Made by a program: the position numbers and the translations under genes
NCBI RefSeq assembly: GCF_000972845.2
Contig: NC_040013.1
Location: 2,842,642-2,906,641, forward strand
Source: Larimichthys crocea
Lineage: Eukaryota; Chordata; Actinopteri; Sciaenidae
Reading direction: 5' to 3'
Length of the DNA: 64,000 nt
Part shown: positions 32,791-45,659 of the stretch, one piece after another
Position numbering within the stretch: the stretch's first letter is position 1
Layout: the number at the start of each line of letters is the position of its first letter
The notes under the pieces: generated by a model
Database searches by the model: none
What the model saw: the letters and a program-made list of their open reading frames with translations, nothing else
What the model was told of the DNA's origin: nothing

Positions 32791-33123
32791 TTCTAGCTGA
32801 TAAGAAATAACTGTCTGTGTAAGAAAGAACGAGGAGAGTTCACCTTGTCCCATTTGTGCTATCGTGATTGCTCAACTGTCAGTCAAATTTAATGGCACAT
32901 ACGCAGTGTGCTCAGCCGCCACTATAAGAAACTCCAAGCTCTGGCTAAAGAACTATGAAGCAGACAGAGTAATGCCTTGAATAATAGTTTGATATTGACG
33001 GTAATACTATAAATTTCAGAGGTTATGAGACGTGCATTATTAGGGGGGCAGCAGAAAACAGTGAGATATTATCAGGTTTGAAGTTGACACGGCTAACACA
33101 GCTCCCTTCCTCGAGTGGTTGCT

Positions 33124-33622
33124 TGAGTCAATCTCCATAAGTCCCCATGTTTCACAGCAGAAATAAACATGTTTACAGCCTGGTACAAAAAACAGTTTTG
33201 GTCTCTGTAGCTAATTTCCCCGTTCATGACAACTGTACTGAGGGTGAATTTATATACAACTCACCTGTTCACATTATATTAAGGCTTAAAGTTATGCAGG
33301 ATTAAGAGCGTGGACGCTTTGATTGACAGGTGGGTGTCGTCACAGATGGTTTGTTTGAGCACCCAGGCGTCATTCGGTCTGCCTCAGGTCTGCTGATCAT
33401 GCACGTTTTTGCCGATATTTAGATGAACCGGGACGCTGCATATTTTCGGAAACCGTCAAGCTCTGTCACAACTTCACACTTTAGGATGTAAGGCGTTTGC
33501 AGTCTTTGTGCTGAGCTAAGCTACCCGGATGCTGTTTGTAGTTTCATATTTCATAGACAGATACGAGAGTCTTCACCAAAAAGTGAATATGTGTGTTTCA
33601 CAAAAGGTTACACTATTCCTTT
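33124..33622 (+). repeat. Interspersed repeat, copy 1 of a pair
   Basis: Positions 33155-33278 are identical over 124 bp to 60304-60427. Shared flanks extend to TTGATTGACAGG and CAGGCGTCATTC. The 3' end here is GGTTACACTATTCCTTTAA. I know the family from teleosts, but its class is unclear. Confidence 0.85.
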
Positions 33623-33769
33623 AACATCATTTCTATGTAAAGAGATATTAAAGTGTGAACGTCTTGTTATGGAGACAGAGTGATGGCTCTCAGTAAAGTT
33701 TAGGCACCAACAGAGAGGACAGATCATTTGGGAATCGTGACTTACAGCACTGTAGGCGATGGGAAGGTC

Positions 33770-33965
33770 ACTCTTCGACTTCCCTCTGGGCATCAGTCTT
33801 GAAAACAGAGTGACAGCCCCAGAGACGCTGATAAGTAAATACAGTTTTAATGGGCTGTGAATGGCTGCTGGTAATCTGCACAGGCCCGGGGAAGTGGGCA
33901 GGGCACAGAGGGCGACGGGGCATTCTGCAGCGGTTATTATTAATGCTATCATAGATCAGATAGGC
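33770..33965. other. Conserved-element-like block
   Basis: Unique sequence with ACAGTTTTAATGGGCTGTGA and GCGGTTATTATTAATGCTAT. A 177-codon minus-strand ORF overlaps it but has no recognisable similarity. Regulatory role is inferred only. Confidence 0.25.
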
Positions 33966-35384
33966 CAGGGGAGGACAATGAAAGGTGGTGATGAATTTGG
34001 GTCTCCTGTCTACCAACTGACTGGAGGACAAGCCACTGAGGCCGGGTAAGGTCACGGATGAAGGATACCACCCAAAAGAAGACACAAGGGACGATTCATT
34101 ATGTATAGTATAGGATAGTATATACCTCGGGGACCTACTGAAGGTCATGGGCGAGTATGAGAAACTTCCAAAACATATCCCACAAAAGACATACTTCTTT
34201 GCAGCGACTGTTTTCAGTATTCTGCACAGAAAGCGCGTGCCCTTGCAAGAAACTAAACTGCCTGACATTCCAAAGTAAAATATGGCGATAGGTGTCTGCA
34301 AGTGGAAATGCAGTTTCTTGTAGCTTCATGTGTCTGACATTTCAGTCTCCAGTGTATTTTCAAGGTATGAAAGCTTGCAGATCTTTTTTTTTTTTCAGAG
34401 ACATCAAAGACTCAAGACCTTTTTCAAGACATCAAAGATTTCAGACCTGTCCTCGGAGGGGTCCGCAAATCTGAGCGTCACATCTGTCCGCACACACAAA
34501 CGCTTGTAATTCTTACCTGCGAGATATTTCTTTAAACAGTGCCTCCAGCCTGTTTTTAAAATTTCCTAATCTAGAGTGTCTTATCGGGTTTTTTGGAGGG
34601 AGATGGATGGTGTGTAAGTTTTTTACAGCCTGCTGTAATTTAACCCGGAAAATGGACTTACCATGTGCTGAACGCTGAGGAGTTTTTTTTTTTTTTAATG
34701 ACTTTCAGCGACAGACGATGTAACCGAAGCCATCCAGGCTCTGCTGGTGCTCGCTCTGATTCCCAGCAGTTTAACAGACTTCAGTATAGCGCGGGCTTCA
34801 AGGGATTTGTCTTGAGTGTCGAGCTCTAGACGGGGGGCTACTCTTGGACGGCTACCAGCCTTTGTGTGAGTGATGTTCCAGCCCACCATTACAGCTCGGG
34901 AAATGACTGCTCTACATCAACACGTTCGTCCTCCCCACCACCACAACCTCTAATGCTTTTTGCAGCTGCACAAGAGTGCATTTGTTTCCACGATCAAATT
35001 GCACACATTTAGGCGAAAGCAAAAGTTTTGCACCGCACGGAGAAAAACAGAATTTAAAGTCAACAAGAAATGATGTCTTAAAAAGCAGAAGACGCAACCG
35101 TAATTTAGTGGTCAGACGAGATTTCAAACACAAGTACTAAGTGGCGTAGTATCCATCAGTCTGAATGTAAGTAGTGTTCTGGGAGACTTCTCTGTTTGCT
35201 AGCCTTTTTAGACATAACTGCTGCATACAACCCAAACAGAGTCAAAGTATAGGTTGTCATACCACAGCTTGCATTACGGATGTACTTTGGCAATTTTTTT
35301 TTAGTTGTGGCACATAAACATCCGAATAAATGTGAGAAGAAATATAATTAGTTCAGATATGAGTATAAAAAATGACGTGAATCA

Positions 35385-35600
35385 GACGGTATGGCTTCCG
35401 CAGTCATCAGATGTCAAACCCAACCGAACGCCTGAGGGAGATTTTTGGAGCGACATGTGAGACAGTGCTCATCATCAGAACAACAAATGAGAGAAAATAT
35501 CTTGTAGAAGAATGATGTTCATCCCTCCGGTAGAATTCTGAGGCTTGTGAAATCTGTTCTGGTGGCTCATGTTGGACACTTTATATTGGGTTGTCCTTAT
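35385..35600 (+). pseudogene. DNA-transposon remnant (Tc1-like DDE C-terminal motif region)
   Basis: ATGGCTTCCGCAGTCATCAG and the following bases can be read as PQSSDVKP, then (after a frame slip) an NPTERLREIFG-like string. This recalls the PQSSDLNPIE.LW block near the last catalytic residue of Tc1/mariner transposases. There are stops and frame slips; it is not functional. Confidence 0.4.
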
Positions 35601-35657
35601 ATTTAGCACATCTGTATGTGACATGTAGGGCCTGAAAGCTGCAAAAAAAAAAATCAT

Positions 35658-36489
35658 ATTAGGGATGCATGATAATTTTGGCATATCGTTTGCAACAGCA
35701 GATACAGGCACCAAAATAAAATGTCTAACATTTCTGCCGATATGATGACTAAGTGGGTTCAACGAGTATGTCTGTGGTTTCTGAAATGGACCACAAAGTT
35801 GCTACATGTATTTTCAATGATTACTTCATAGCATTATAGCGTCAGTCATGTGACGAGGAGTCGAATCGTATTTCTTCAACACTACAAAATTATTTGCAAA
35901 TCTCAAGAGACGACGATCTGTCAGAGGAGTGTGTTTTAAGTGTGGGCCATCATGGTGTGTTCACTCCACTACAGAGAGACTTAATGTTCTCTGCGATTAG
36001 GTGGAAACAAAATCCAAAATCCATCCATCTGTAACGGTTCATCAGGGTCACGGTGAGGCTGGAGCCTATCCCAGCTGACTTAGGGCAAAGACGAGTTGCC
36101 AGCTCATCACAGGGCACCCAGAGACAAACAAACACTCTTACTCACATGCAAACCCTGCACAGAAAGGTCCCAACCGAGGTTCCAACCAGGAACCTTCTTG
36201 CTGTGAGTAGTGGTGGCCCTGGCCAAAATCCATCCATCCATTTTCAATAACCTATCCTTACCTATCACATCGCTGGAGGGCTGAGAGTTTGGGTACACTG
36301 TGGACAAGTCTTCAGTTGATCAGAGGGCAGACAACCACTCACCATGAGCAGTTTAGAGTCACCTATAAACCTGCAGGTCCAAACGAGGAACTTTCTTGCT
36401 GTAAAGGGGGAACCACTGCACGACCGTGCTGCCTATCGGCCAAGATGAGTTGAGAAATATCGGCATATCAGATATCGTGCATCCCTAAT
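35658..36489. mobile_element. MITE-like element with ATTAGGGATGCA ends, hosting nested repeats
   Basis: The left end ATTAGGGATGCATGATA and the right end (reversed) ATTAGGGATGCACGATA match at 16 of 17 bases. Inside, two copies of another repeat lie at about 36025-36190 (CATCCATCTGTAACGGTTCA, GGCTGGAGCCTATCCCAGCT) and 36225-36430 (CATCCATCCATTTTCAATAA, AACCACTGCACGACCGTGCT). No transposase is seen, so the inner part is probably later insertions into a short element. Confidence 0.7.
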
Positions 36490-37197
36490 CCATGTAAAGT
36501 TACATTTGCTTGGTGTGTGGTGTACTTGTAGACAACATACAAACAGCTGTAGCTCATAAATGCTGAGGTTAATGTTAGATCAGTATTTGTCAGCTCGTGT
36601 CTGCTTCATTTTTGATTAACAAACTCTGCCTTCCTTCTGTAAAATAAATCAGTCATTAATCATTAATCAGGTTCAATGCATCTTAAAAAAAAAACAGCTC
36701 CAAACTCACGTCAGGTCGTCACACTGATCCCAGCATGACAGACAAGCAAAGCGAAGAAACAAGTATAAATTTGACTGGTGGCTGACTCATCTGATATTTC
36801 TGCATTTAGTGTTTATGAATCTTTCTTTATCTTTCCTTCACGACACCATCTGCTCTGCAAAAGACAAAAAAGAAATCTGCTGCGTGACTCACTGCTTTAA
36901 TCAATGACACTCATTAACTAAAATAAAATATTTTATTTCTGAAATTCAGTCTTGATGAATTCATCAGCAGCAACAAATGATTTCAAACTAAGAACACACA
37001 CATATTCCTGCTGATGAAAGGAGCTTGAACCTTCATCTGCGTGCTGGCATGGAGCACATGGCCCTGAACGGGAAGAAGTTTGGCCACAACTGAACACACT
37101 GTAGAGACCCAGCAGCAGCAGCTCTCATCAAACTGCTGATTTCAGCCACTTTTAATCACAGATTTCTAATTCAGTCCACAGTGTCTGCACGCCTTTA

Positions 37198-37252
37198 TAT
37201 CTGTCCTCCACATCCACCTCCTCCACCTCCACATCCACATCCACATCCACAG
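37198..37252 (+). repeat. CCACAT/CCACCT hexamer repeat
   Basis: About eight imperfect hexamers CCACATCCACCT-like, lying some 1.2 kb upstream of the plus-strand gene start. Confidence 0.9.
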
Positions 37253-37539
37253 CTCTGTTCAGTTCAGCTCCCGTGCCACACGGGGTCACTAGTGCCTGCC
37301 AAGTGGCGCGATCATGCAATAAATTGAACCCGTCCGATAACAACTTTTAAAGTCTGTCTTTTTTTTTTTGTCCGCAGAGGGCAACGGGGAAATTAATCAG
37401 GAGCCAAAGGCACGAGTTTGGGTACGCACTGAACTTAGGAGGGAAACATTTGGGTCGAATGTGATTTGGTGAAAAGTGCATAATAAATAATAAATTGTAA
37501 TATAAATGTTGGTGTTTATCCTCGTTGCTACCTGTGAGG

Positions 37540-38479
37540 AGTGGTGTGTTGCTGTGGCGCCAGCCAGCAGCGCCAGTGATTGTCACCGCTCTGCTCTGTC
37601 TCCATCTCCTCTGCTGCTTCTCTCGACGCGCATTGGACGGCTGACAGTGCGTAAGCTCCACTGAAAACTGTAGCCCACACAACCTGTCTACATAAACACC
37701 GAAAGATGAAGGCTGGAAACCGGACTTGTGCTGAATATTTTGAACCGGTTGTCTAATTAGAAGGAGCATTTTTTGGGGCTCTGCGCGCTCTTGCTCTGCT
37801 GCGCTGCTGGAGTTGCGCGCAGGACTCCGCGGATCGTTCAGGTCGTCTTGGGTATGGATGTATGCTGACTTTATGTTGCAATTTCTTTACTTTGATATAT
37901 TTACCACACATGATGCCGGGCTGGAGCTGCTGCCATTCCTCCCCCAAGTGTCGGACTCTACCCACTGCACAGCAGCCAACTTCAGGAGCCTGGTGATGCG
38001 GAGGACGCAGAGCAGACAAACTGACAACAAGGGATTGAAAACGTTTTGCCTGTTTTATTTGTCTGTTTTTTGTGTGGGGAGAAAATAGTTTTGGAGCTAG
38101 ATGAAGGAGCCACTGTGAAGATGTATCACCACAGACGCTTCACACTGGGTTTAAGCATTTAACGAGGCGTCTGAGATGCGTTTTCTCCTCCACAAAATGC
38201 TCCAAAGAGTGATGCAAAGCTGCGCACAAGTTCCCTGTGTTCAGTTGTTGAATTTTCCAGACAGAAACAAGTAGATAAGACACTCGTGAGAAGGCTTTCA
38301 GCGTTGTTTTTAGGATTTTCTTTTACTGAAGACTGGATGAGACGCAGAAAAAGATGCTCTCTCTCTTTCATATTTTACTAACGATGCTGCAAGGAGGATT
38401 TTTTCCTTTGAACTAAGCCATTTCGGCTTCCATACAATTTCTGGGGGGATTCTTGTTTTTCCTAAAGGCTCAAAGAAAC
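37540..38479 (+). promoter_or_regulatory. Probable promoter and 5' UTR of the plus-strand gene
   Basis: A locally GC/CpG-richer stretch (37550-37640 and 37780-37840) includes GCGCATTGGACGG (inverted CCAAT, 37628-37640). After it comes a long T/A-rich leader up to the ATG at 38480 with several upstream ATGs. The transcription start cannot be placed from sequence. Confidence 0.35.
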
Positions 38480-38525
38480 ATGTTGCATATCCTTGCGCTT
38501 CAGTCGGTGGTGTTACTTTTTGGAG
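38480..38525 (+). CDS. Candidate first coding exon: signal peptide of a secreted/GPI-type protein (netrin-G2-like?)
   Basis: The ATG at 38480 has A at -3 (GAAACATGT). It opens MLHILALQSVVLLFG, a hydrophobic signal-peptide-like stretch, and runs 46 nt to a strong donor G|GTAAGC, leaving phase 1. The opening resembles the start of netrin-G2 (MLHLLAL in human) in six of seven residues; this short match is the only evidence for identity. A long first intron rich in regulatory-looking blocks would fit a brain cell-adhesion gene. No netrin LamN exon is found in the next 25 kb, and human NTNG2 is not adjacent to ASB6. It might instead belong to an Ig-superfamily gene, or be chance. Confidence 0.45.
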
Positions 38526-39061
38526 GTAAGCAACGATTTCAGCCTATTTGTCCTCTAGTTTCATCTGAGGAAATGTGTCCTTACAAATCACACGCAGACA
38601 CACATAAAAGAAGTTGAATAGAAGGTGGAGGAGGAGTCTTTGGCAGGTAAAGGAGACAAATCCTACCTGAGGAACAGGAGAGCACTGCTGCGAGGGTGTC
38701 AGAGATTCATACCTGAATATATGTGCCATCATTTGCATGGTTTCTAATGAGGTTGTAGTGCAGGACAACAAGCAGTGTTCAAATCTGTTCACTTATATAT
38801 TATATATCAGGGAGAACCAGTGCTCAGTGGAACCTGTACAACATACCCAGAGCAGCTTTGGCCTTAAATAACATTTATCTCATGAATATTTCAGTGCGAC
38901 AGTGATTCTCTTGTACAACAGAAGCATTGGGGGCTTTATTGCCTCTTGCCCTGTCAGGTTATTACATCTAAAATCATCCCCGGGCACATAATTATTTAAT
39001 GGGAAAAGTTACAGAGACCTGCAGTGCTTTCATGTAGCTCAAATCACAACATGACAATCAC

Positions 39062-39083
39062 TGTGTGTGTGTGTGTGTGTGTG
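39062..39083 (+). repeat. (TG)n microsatellite
   Basis: Uninterrupted TG units after CAATCACTG. An ATAATA run follows at 39101-39113. Confidence 0.9.
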
Positions 39084-41349
39084 CATTCGTGCTGAAACAA
39101 TAATAATAATAATGTAGAACTCATTTTCTATGCACATGACATTGCATCAGTCATCTCGGTGCCACAAGCAGGGAAAGCAGCATTTACTTTGGCTGCCCTG
39201 CAGCCACACTGTGCCGATCGGAGGGCAGCTAGCGGTCTCGTTAATGAATCCCTTCTGTCTTGTGGGAAAAGGGTTTAACCTAAAAGTCTATTTGGAAAAT
39301 GTATCCTGTCCTCTGTTGTGAATCTTTTTCTCTGCACGGGCCTCGGCTGCAGACGGAACTTTGAGTTACTAGAAAGGTTTGTGTTCAACTCTGCATCTGC
39401 AAACAGCAAAGAAGAAAACATCTTTCTGCTTTATCTGTTCTTCCAAAGGATCATCATCTGATTGTATTTGTGTGTACGGCCAATCGTGTGTCAGTTACAA
39501 TAAAAGAAACACGTCCACAGATTCCCCGCTGAGTTAAAAGGTCAAGCGTTGCCAGTAAGTCAACACTAAACACTCTCAAACTGCATCTCACGCGTTGCTC
39601 CTCGACATGCTCCCCTCTCTCTCTTCAGAGCTTCAGAGGATGACTCTGATTTGACAGCGTCTCTGTTATGAGCGCTGACTCACTGGCTTGAAGTGTACGG
39701 GTAATGATGTTCGCCATATGCCAAGGCCTTCTCAGTAACCATACACAGTGTGATACTAATTGAGCATTGTGTGTCATAAAGCTGCAGGACATAGCTCCTC
39801 ACTGTGAATAGTGATGGAAATTGATAACACACTCCAGGAAATGAGAGGATCAGATCCATGCTAGGAAAGAGAGAGAAAAGAAAATGCCTGCACAGCATAA
39901 TGAAGCTGTAATTAGGGAGGGAAATCTTCTGGGGTGATTGTGACCCTTTGTTTGGAAAAGCAGAAATATTATCAGACCTTAAATATTGTTTCAAATCTAG
40001 TAAAATGTCTTTGTGCTGGAGTGAAGATAAAGTCTAAGTGTCTCTTTGTGTTTGCAGCGAGGCGGCTTCACTCCTTATATTTTAGAAAAGCCTGTCCTCT
40101 CTGTTAATTGAAGCCGCTAGGTGTGTTCCAGTGAGAAGTCTCGCTGGGATTCCAGAGAGGAATAACCAATCTTCTTTCCCTTCGCCTTATCCTTGAGCTT
40201 AACAAGATCCAAAAAGGGATCAAGCAAGGATAGCCTTCAGTCTACATCTTTAAGTACTGAGCACATAGGCCATGCTGCCTCTTGTCTCCAATATCCGTGC
40301 CAAAGGATTGTCCTGCAGGATTTTTTGATATTTTGGAACACCCAACATTTTTATTAACCAGCGCAGAGATTCTTTTTTATCTGTAATTGTCTTCAGAAAA
40401 AAAAGAACCACCGCCGTGGTCCCCGCACCCCATCGCTGTGGCACACATCCAGATCCTCTGCTTTTTGCCCCTGGCAGTCCTTTAAGCCTCGCGACTCATG
40501 TCCTTGAGCAAGCAAGGACCAAGAAATGAGAGAGAGAGAGAGAGGAGTGACAAGCTGCAAGAGCAGACAAATGGTGTGTTTTTAAAAAAACTCGCTGTAA
40601 AAAGGAAAATACGCTCCAACCAGTGCACGAAAAGACGGGGCGACGTGAGGTTATCTGCAGGAGGCGAACTGTTGCTTCTGAAGCACGTTTGCATATGACT
40701 GTGTCTCTTTGGTTTAGGTCATCAAACTGAAATTAAACTGTCAGCCGGATGTTTTTTTCTCCAGTTAACCAAAGAGGCCCGAGTTCATCAACGCTCCTCG
40801 TCAGTGTTTAATTGCATTGGATCCAAGTCTTGGAAAATCTCATCGAGGAACTCCTGAATTCTTTCACAACCCTTTGACAGCTCATCACTTCTGCTTGTAT
40901 CAGGAGCATATGGTCGTTAAGATTCAAATGAGTCTCTGTGTTAAAGCGAGCTTGCATTCGGAGCTGTAATGTAATTCCGCTGGTTTGTTTGGCGTTAACT
41001 CGGTTGTAGTGTTTATTTACGGATCAGAGGACATGAGAAGAACGGGAGAAATCCCCGGCTCTGTGGTATTTTTATCAAGGCTATCTTACCGCTGCGCTTT
41101 GAGCTCACCACTGTGGTGCACTTCTGAGATTCGTGACGGAGGACGCTGATAAAAAATCCAGTTTGGCATGGCTTGGGTGTTTTCTGTAGGAAAAGAAAAT
41201 CACAGTAGCGGCACGGCTCAAGCTGGGTTTGAACTTATCTTGCTGTGTAATTACCAAGCATCAACTGTTTGTGCAGCAGAAGTTTATATGTCAAACTGTG
41301 CACCTTTGTTTGTTTAATGACCAGTTTATGAAACACACTGAGTAGGTGG

Positions 41350-41640
41350 ACTCCCTCATACCTCCCTTTCATGCTCATTAGTGTCTCGGCTGTGTGCAGG
41401 CACACCATTACTATTCCTCATACATTATAGTTAAAGTATGTGTGGGAGGCATTTCCAATCCAAGAGTCAAAAGAGGGTTTTTGCTCCCATAAATTCATGT
41501 ATCATCAGTGTAATGTCCTTTAATATTTCCACAAAGCACATCTGCCCTATGTTAATTGGCTCTTTATAACCGCCGTGATCTCACATTCAATTTAATCAAA
41601 TCTCTTGATTAAAGAAGGTGAATCTATGTAAAAGCTTTAA
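41350..41640. other. Conserved-element-like block
   Basis: Unique AT-rich sequence with ATGTTAATTGGCTCTTTATA (41550-41569) and TTTAATCAAATCTCTTGATT (41591-41610). It is free of repeats and may be an enhancer; inference only. Confidence 0.3.
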
Positions 41641-41657
41641 AGGGAGGGGTCGTGAAA

Positions 41658-41685
41658 TGTGTGTGTGTGTGTCTGAAGAAGGAGG

Positions 41686-41720
<35 letters not shown>
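41658..41720 (+). repeat. Interrupted (GT)n microsatellite
   Basis: Two GT blocks are separated by CTGAAGAAGGAGGAG; the second has about 16 units. Confidence 0.9.
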
Positions 41721-41721
<1 letters not shown>

Positions 41722-42524
41722 TGGAGAGGGGGGTCATTGTAATAATTAACAAACATGCTGATGCAGTGTTTGTGCGTTCTCTCATCAGTGGATAGTTTGT
41801 GTGTCTGAACAGAGGACTTCCTCCCCATAAATCTGTCGGGGCGGGAGTTCACAGCCAGACTGTGCGCTCCAGTCACGCTGTGTCCAACTAAGGTGTGGTG
41901 CAACGGATGAAAGAAAGACTAGAGACCAGCAACAACCTGAAAACTTCAATGAACAGGAGTGAATTAACTCAGGCGGCTCCGGCAGTTTCAATTTAGATTG
42001 GTGAGGTATCAGATTCAGAGCTAAAATGTCTCGTGTGAAGTTAAAACAAGACGACTGGGCTTTGTTCAAATGTTTCCAGACATCACCAGCCCATCTGCAT
42101 GGGTTGCTGCGGTAACGATGTAGGCGTCAGTAACTACGTACTCCGGTGACGCGGCTTCCCAACGTGGAAGCACGTGGGAAAATTAAAATCCATCATCTCG
42201 TCCTCCAAACAGTCGAGCTGTCAAGCCTCGGTGCAGAAGTCCTCTGTCCTACTGGTGTCCTTCCGCACCGCTCTGCCACTAGCAGCATGACTCCGCTGCT
42301 CTGATGCGCTTCTAAAACTCTGGACTTGATGTTGTTGTTTAAACCGAGTGAAGCAAAAGACATTTTGCACGCACACTTTGAGATGCATCTGTAGAAATCT
42401 AATCTAATCGTAATCGTGTTTCCAACCACCTCCAAATGTGGCTTGGCTCCAACTTGCAGGTGTTCTGACTTTCTAAAAATCAATCTGGATATTCCATAAA
42501 ACAGATTTGGGCGGAGAGACGAGT

Positions 42525-42860
42525 AAAGCCAGTAGGATTCATCCTCTGGGGACCATGAATGTCGGTGTACATGTTTCTCAATCTAGCAACGTGTTGAAAT
42601 ATTTTACCGGATAAAAGAACATTTTTCTCTGGTGGTGTCCATCCTCTGGGGACCATGAATGTCATTGTAATCCATCCAATAGTTGTCGAGATGTTTCACT
42701 AAAAACCAAAAATGTCAGCCTCATCGTAGTGCTAGAGGATTCATCCTCTGGAGACCATGAATACTTTAGACCTAATTTCATGGCAAACTACCCGATCGTT
42801 ATTGAGACATTTCGGTGAGAGCGATCACATTTGAATTCATCCTCTCGACTATGAATGCCT
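42525..42860 (+). repeat. Interspersed repeat with ~100-bp sub-units (CATCCTCTGGGGACCATGAA)
   Basis: CATCCTCTGGGGACCATGAA occurs near 42541 and 42641, with variants near 42741 and 42837, so the spacing is about 100 bp. Linked motifs are CCATCCAATAGTTGTCGAGA and GTCAGCCTCATCGTAGTGCT. I know this family as widespread in teleosts. Confidence 0.8.
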
Positions 42861-43779
42861 TTACATAATCTGTGCACTAATGCTGTCTCTGCAGCAGTCA
42901 CTTAGTGACTTCTTTTACTTTGAACACAGATGAAAAGAAAGATTGCTGAAAACGTGAACTTGTGTCCTCTCACCTCTCGATGGCTTTGTGAAAGTCAGTG
43001 AGCGGTTCTGTGGCTGACATGGCAGCCTCTTGAAGTGACCACCTCCTGTGGTCACATTAGGGCGAGATGGAGCGCATGCTTTATGCCGAGTGACGTAATA
43101 TTTCTGCAACGCAGGGATAAAACCTTGTTCACTCTGAAGAAGAGTAAAGGCTCTGCGATGGGTTCATTACTCTTGGTTCATTAGTAACAGTCTCGGCTCT
43201 GTGCCTTCATGTTCTTCTGCTGTTTACTTAGTTTGCACAGAGGGCTCTAATACAAATGCAACGTCGCATCTGTGCAGAACAATTTCACCAAACTTTTTAT
43301 TTTAAGGCGCAGACATCTTAATAACGTTGAGATATGATGCTTTTTTTTCCCTCTTCACTGTAAATTTTCGTGCATGTTTATTCCAAATGGAAAATGAGGC
43401 AACAAAAAGATTTGCACTGTTTACTGTAATGTAAAAACTATTGAACTCAAAGAAAAAGAAAAAGAAAAACAACCACCAGACTAAGAAGTGGATTATGTTT
43501 TTATTACTTCAATACATTAATAAAATGTCATTAGCCTGGGAGCTTTCTGAGCTGGGAACAAAAACTGCTCAGACAGCATTCCACGATATTAGATATTTAT
43601 GTAATATATCCTGCATTAAGGCTTAAACAATATGAATACACCCAAGAACTACATTTCCTTGGAGCTGGGTCTTCTCCGTGAGCTAAACTTTACAGTAGGT
43701 ACGTTCTCTAGTTAACTTTATGTTCCGTTCCTCAGCCCGGTCTTGCTTCCTCGCTGTCAGCCCAGATGGATCCATAACT

Positions 43780-44420
43780 CCAATTGGTTATGAGTTTTTT
43801 GATTTGAGTAATCACAGGCAGGTGGCCGGAAAAAAAAGCTGTCACTACATCCGAGAGACCTGTCGCTGTCTATCAGAGGCTTCAGAGCTTTAATGCATTA
43901 GAGGCAATGATCTGACAGGTACATATTGTCAGGGCCCATTGACTTCTTTGTGGTGTGGCTGATTGATTGTGGAGATTGTGTTAAAATGGGAGTCGCCTTC
44001 CTCTTTGTGATTCAGAGTGGTGCGCTCATGCAGTGGAATGCTGAGCAGCAACCTTTAAAACTACCATTGAATTTTAATTTTTAAAATATATTAGTTTTAT
44101 CCCTCAAGCAGTTCATTCTGCTCGTGAATAATCACTATTGTCTGCTGTGGCTGGAACAAGAGCGAAGAGTTTGTTGTGCCCTCTCATCTGTGACAGCAAT
44201 CCAATGCACAGCCGAAGGAAGAATGAATTATGTTAGACGGAAAGGTGCCTCTGACACAGCATATTTTATAATGTGAATCAAAGAGCATTAGCCTAATATA
44301 AAACTCTTTGGGATATAGAAAGAAATCACTGTTTGAATCAACATATTTATTGCCAGTGAAGCAGCTCTGGGCTTCTACTTCAGCGTGACGTCACTGATTA
44401 CATTTTCAGGCCCGTGGTGG
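43780..44420. other. Conserved-element-like block
   Basis: Unique sequence such as TTAATGCATTAGAGGCAATG (43890-43909), GAATGAATTATGTTAGACGG and CAACATATTTATTGCCAGTG. No repeats and no ORF with homology. Possible enhancer cluster; inference. Confidence 0.3.
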
Positions 44421-45085
44421 TTTGTTCCGGTTCAGGATAACGACATTGTTATTCTACCTGAAATATCAGACGGATGCACATTCTTATCTCTTGTTTTTAA
44501 CTATGAACAGCACCGGCTATAAGCAGTTGCTTTTATTAGTATTTATTAATGTGCCTTTTATAATATTGCTTTCCAGGGGAGAGAACAACAAAGCACTATC
44601 ACAGCATTAATTAAAATATGGAACAATATCAGCTGCCATCGAAGCAAATGTAGAATGTAGAAAAACAAAGTGCACGTTAAAAGATGTTCTTTAGAGCGAG
44701 TATTAATTAAAAACATTTAAAGTAAAGCTTGCATGTTAAAATGTAAGTTCATCATCACGCAGCCCTCGCCACATACGCTGTTTCCGAAGATGAGACAAGT
44801 TAAGAGTTCTGATTTTATTTGTTTTCCACTGACTGCTGCAATGCAGTGATCTTCATTAGAACCAGACCAATCAGTCGGCAGGTCCAACAACAACACGCTG
44901 GCTGATATTAACTTACTGAAGATTTATTGGCGTATGTGTAGGCCAATAAATTCTAATAAGAATTAAAAAGTCTCGGTTACATAGCTCGCGCGCCACTGAC
45001 AAGTTTATTTTTCAGCTGTAAAATATCTCGGTCATAATTCTTTTAATCTGCATTAATTGATTGGAGGCACTTTTGGGGGGGCAGT

Positions 45086-45416
45086 GCAGCAAGCTATAAA
45101 TGGACATATTAGCACCCTATAAAGTTGATGCAGCAAACAGGTGCCTCGTATCCAGCAGGTGTGGAGCAATACCAATCATCTGAAAGTCCCGGTTCAAGGA
45201 TGCCGGTAGATCGAAGTCCAATATTCACTCTTGGTCACAACAAACTCCCTGTTGAAATATTTACATCTTTAGCTGCCAAATGCTAAGCTAAACAGGGCTG
45301 TAAATCCAAAACAATGAGCTTAAAGAGCCTAAAACGCTCCGTAGAGCTGAGGGGAGTTGTGAGTGAGTCGTTACCTGTTGTTATATTGATTAGTGCAGCT
45401 TTAAATAACCCGATTT
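45086..45416 (+). repeat. Interspersed repeat, intact copy (empty Tc1 site)
   Basis: It begins GCAGCAAGCTATAAATGGAC and ends TTTAAATAACCCGATTT. The sequence GCTAAGCTAAACAGGGCTG at 45282-45300 is uninterrupted here, whereas the copy at 47 kb carries a Tc1-like insertion at this TA. Confidence 0.9.
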
Positions 45417-45659
45417 AAAGAAATCCATATTGGAAACGTTTGCTTATGTTGTGTGTTTTTATGTAAAAAGAAAATTAATATCGACCTATCCAATGACAGG
45501 CTGCATGCATAATATATACTACGACTATACGTGGTGTGTCATTATACATCGCCTGCATGTGTCAATATTTCTTTGTCTCTGTCGGTTGCATTCAAATTGG
45601 ACCAAATGGGAAGAAAACCAGTGTGGAAGATTTACAGAATATGGGCGAAATGTTGTTTT

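Noticed and set aside
33768..34301. 177-codon minus-strand ORF
   Set aside because: No recognisable motif; composition looks random and it joins unrelated sequence types.
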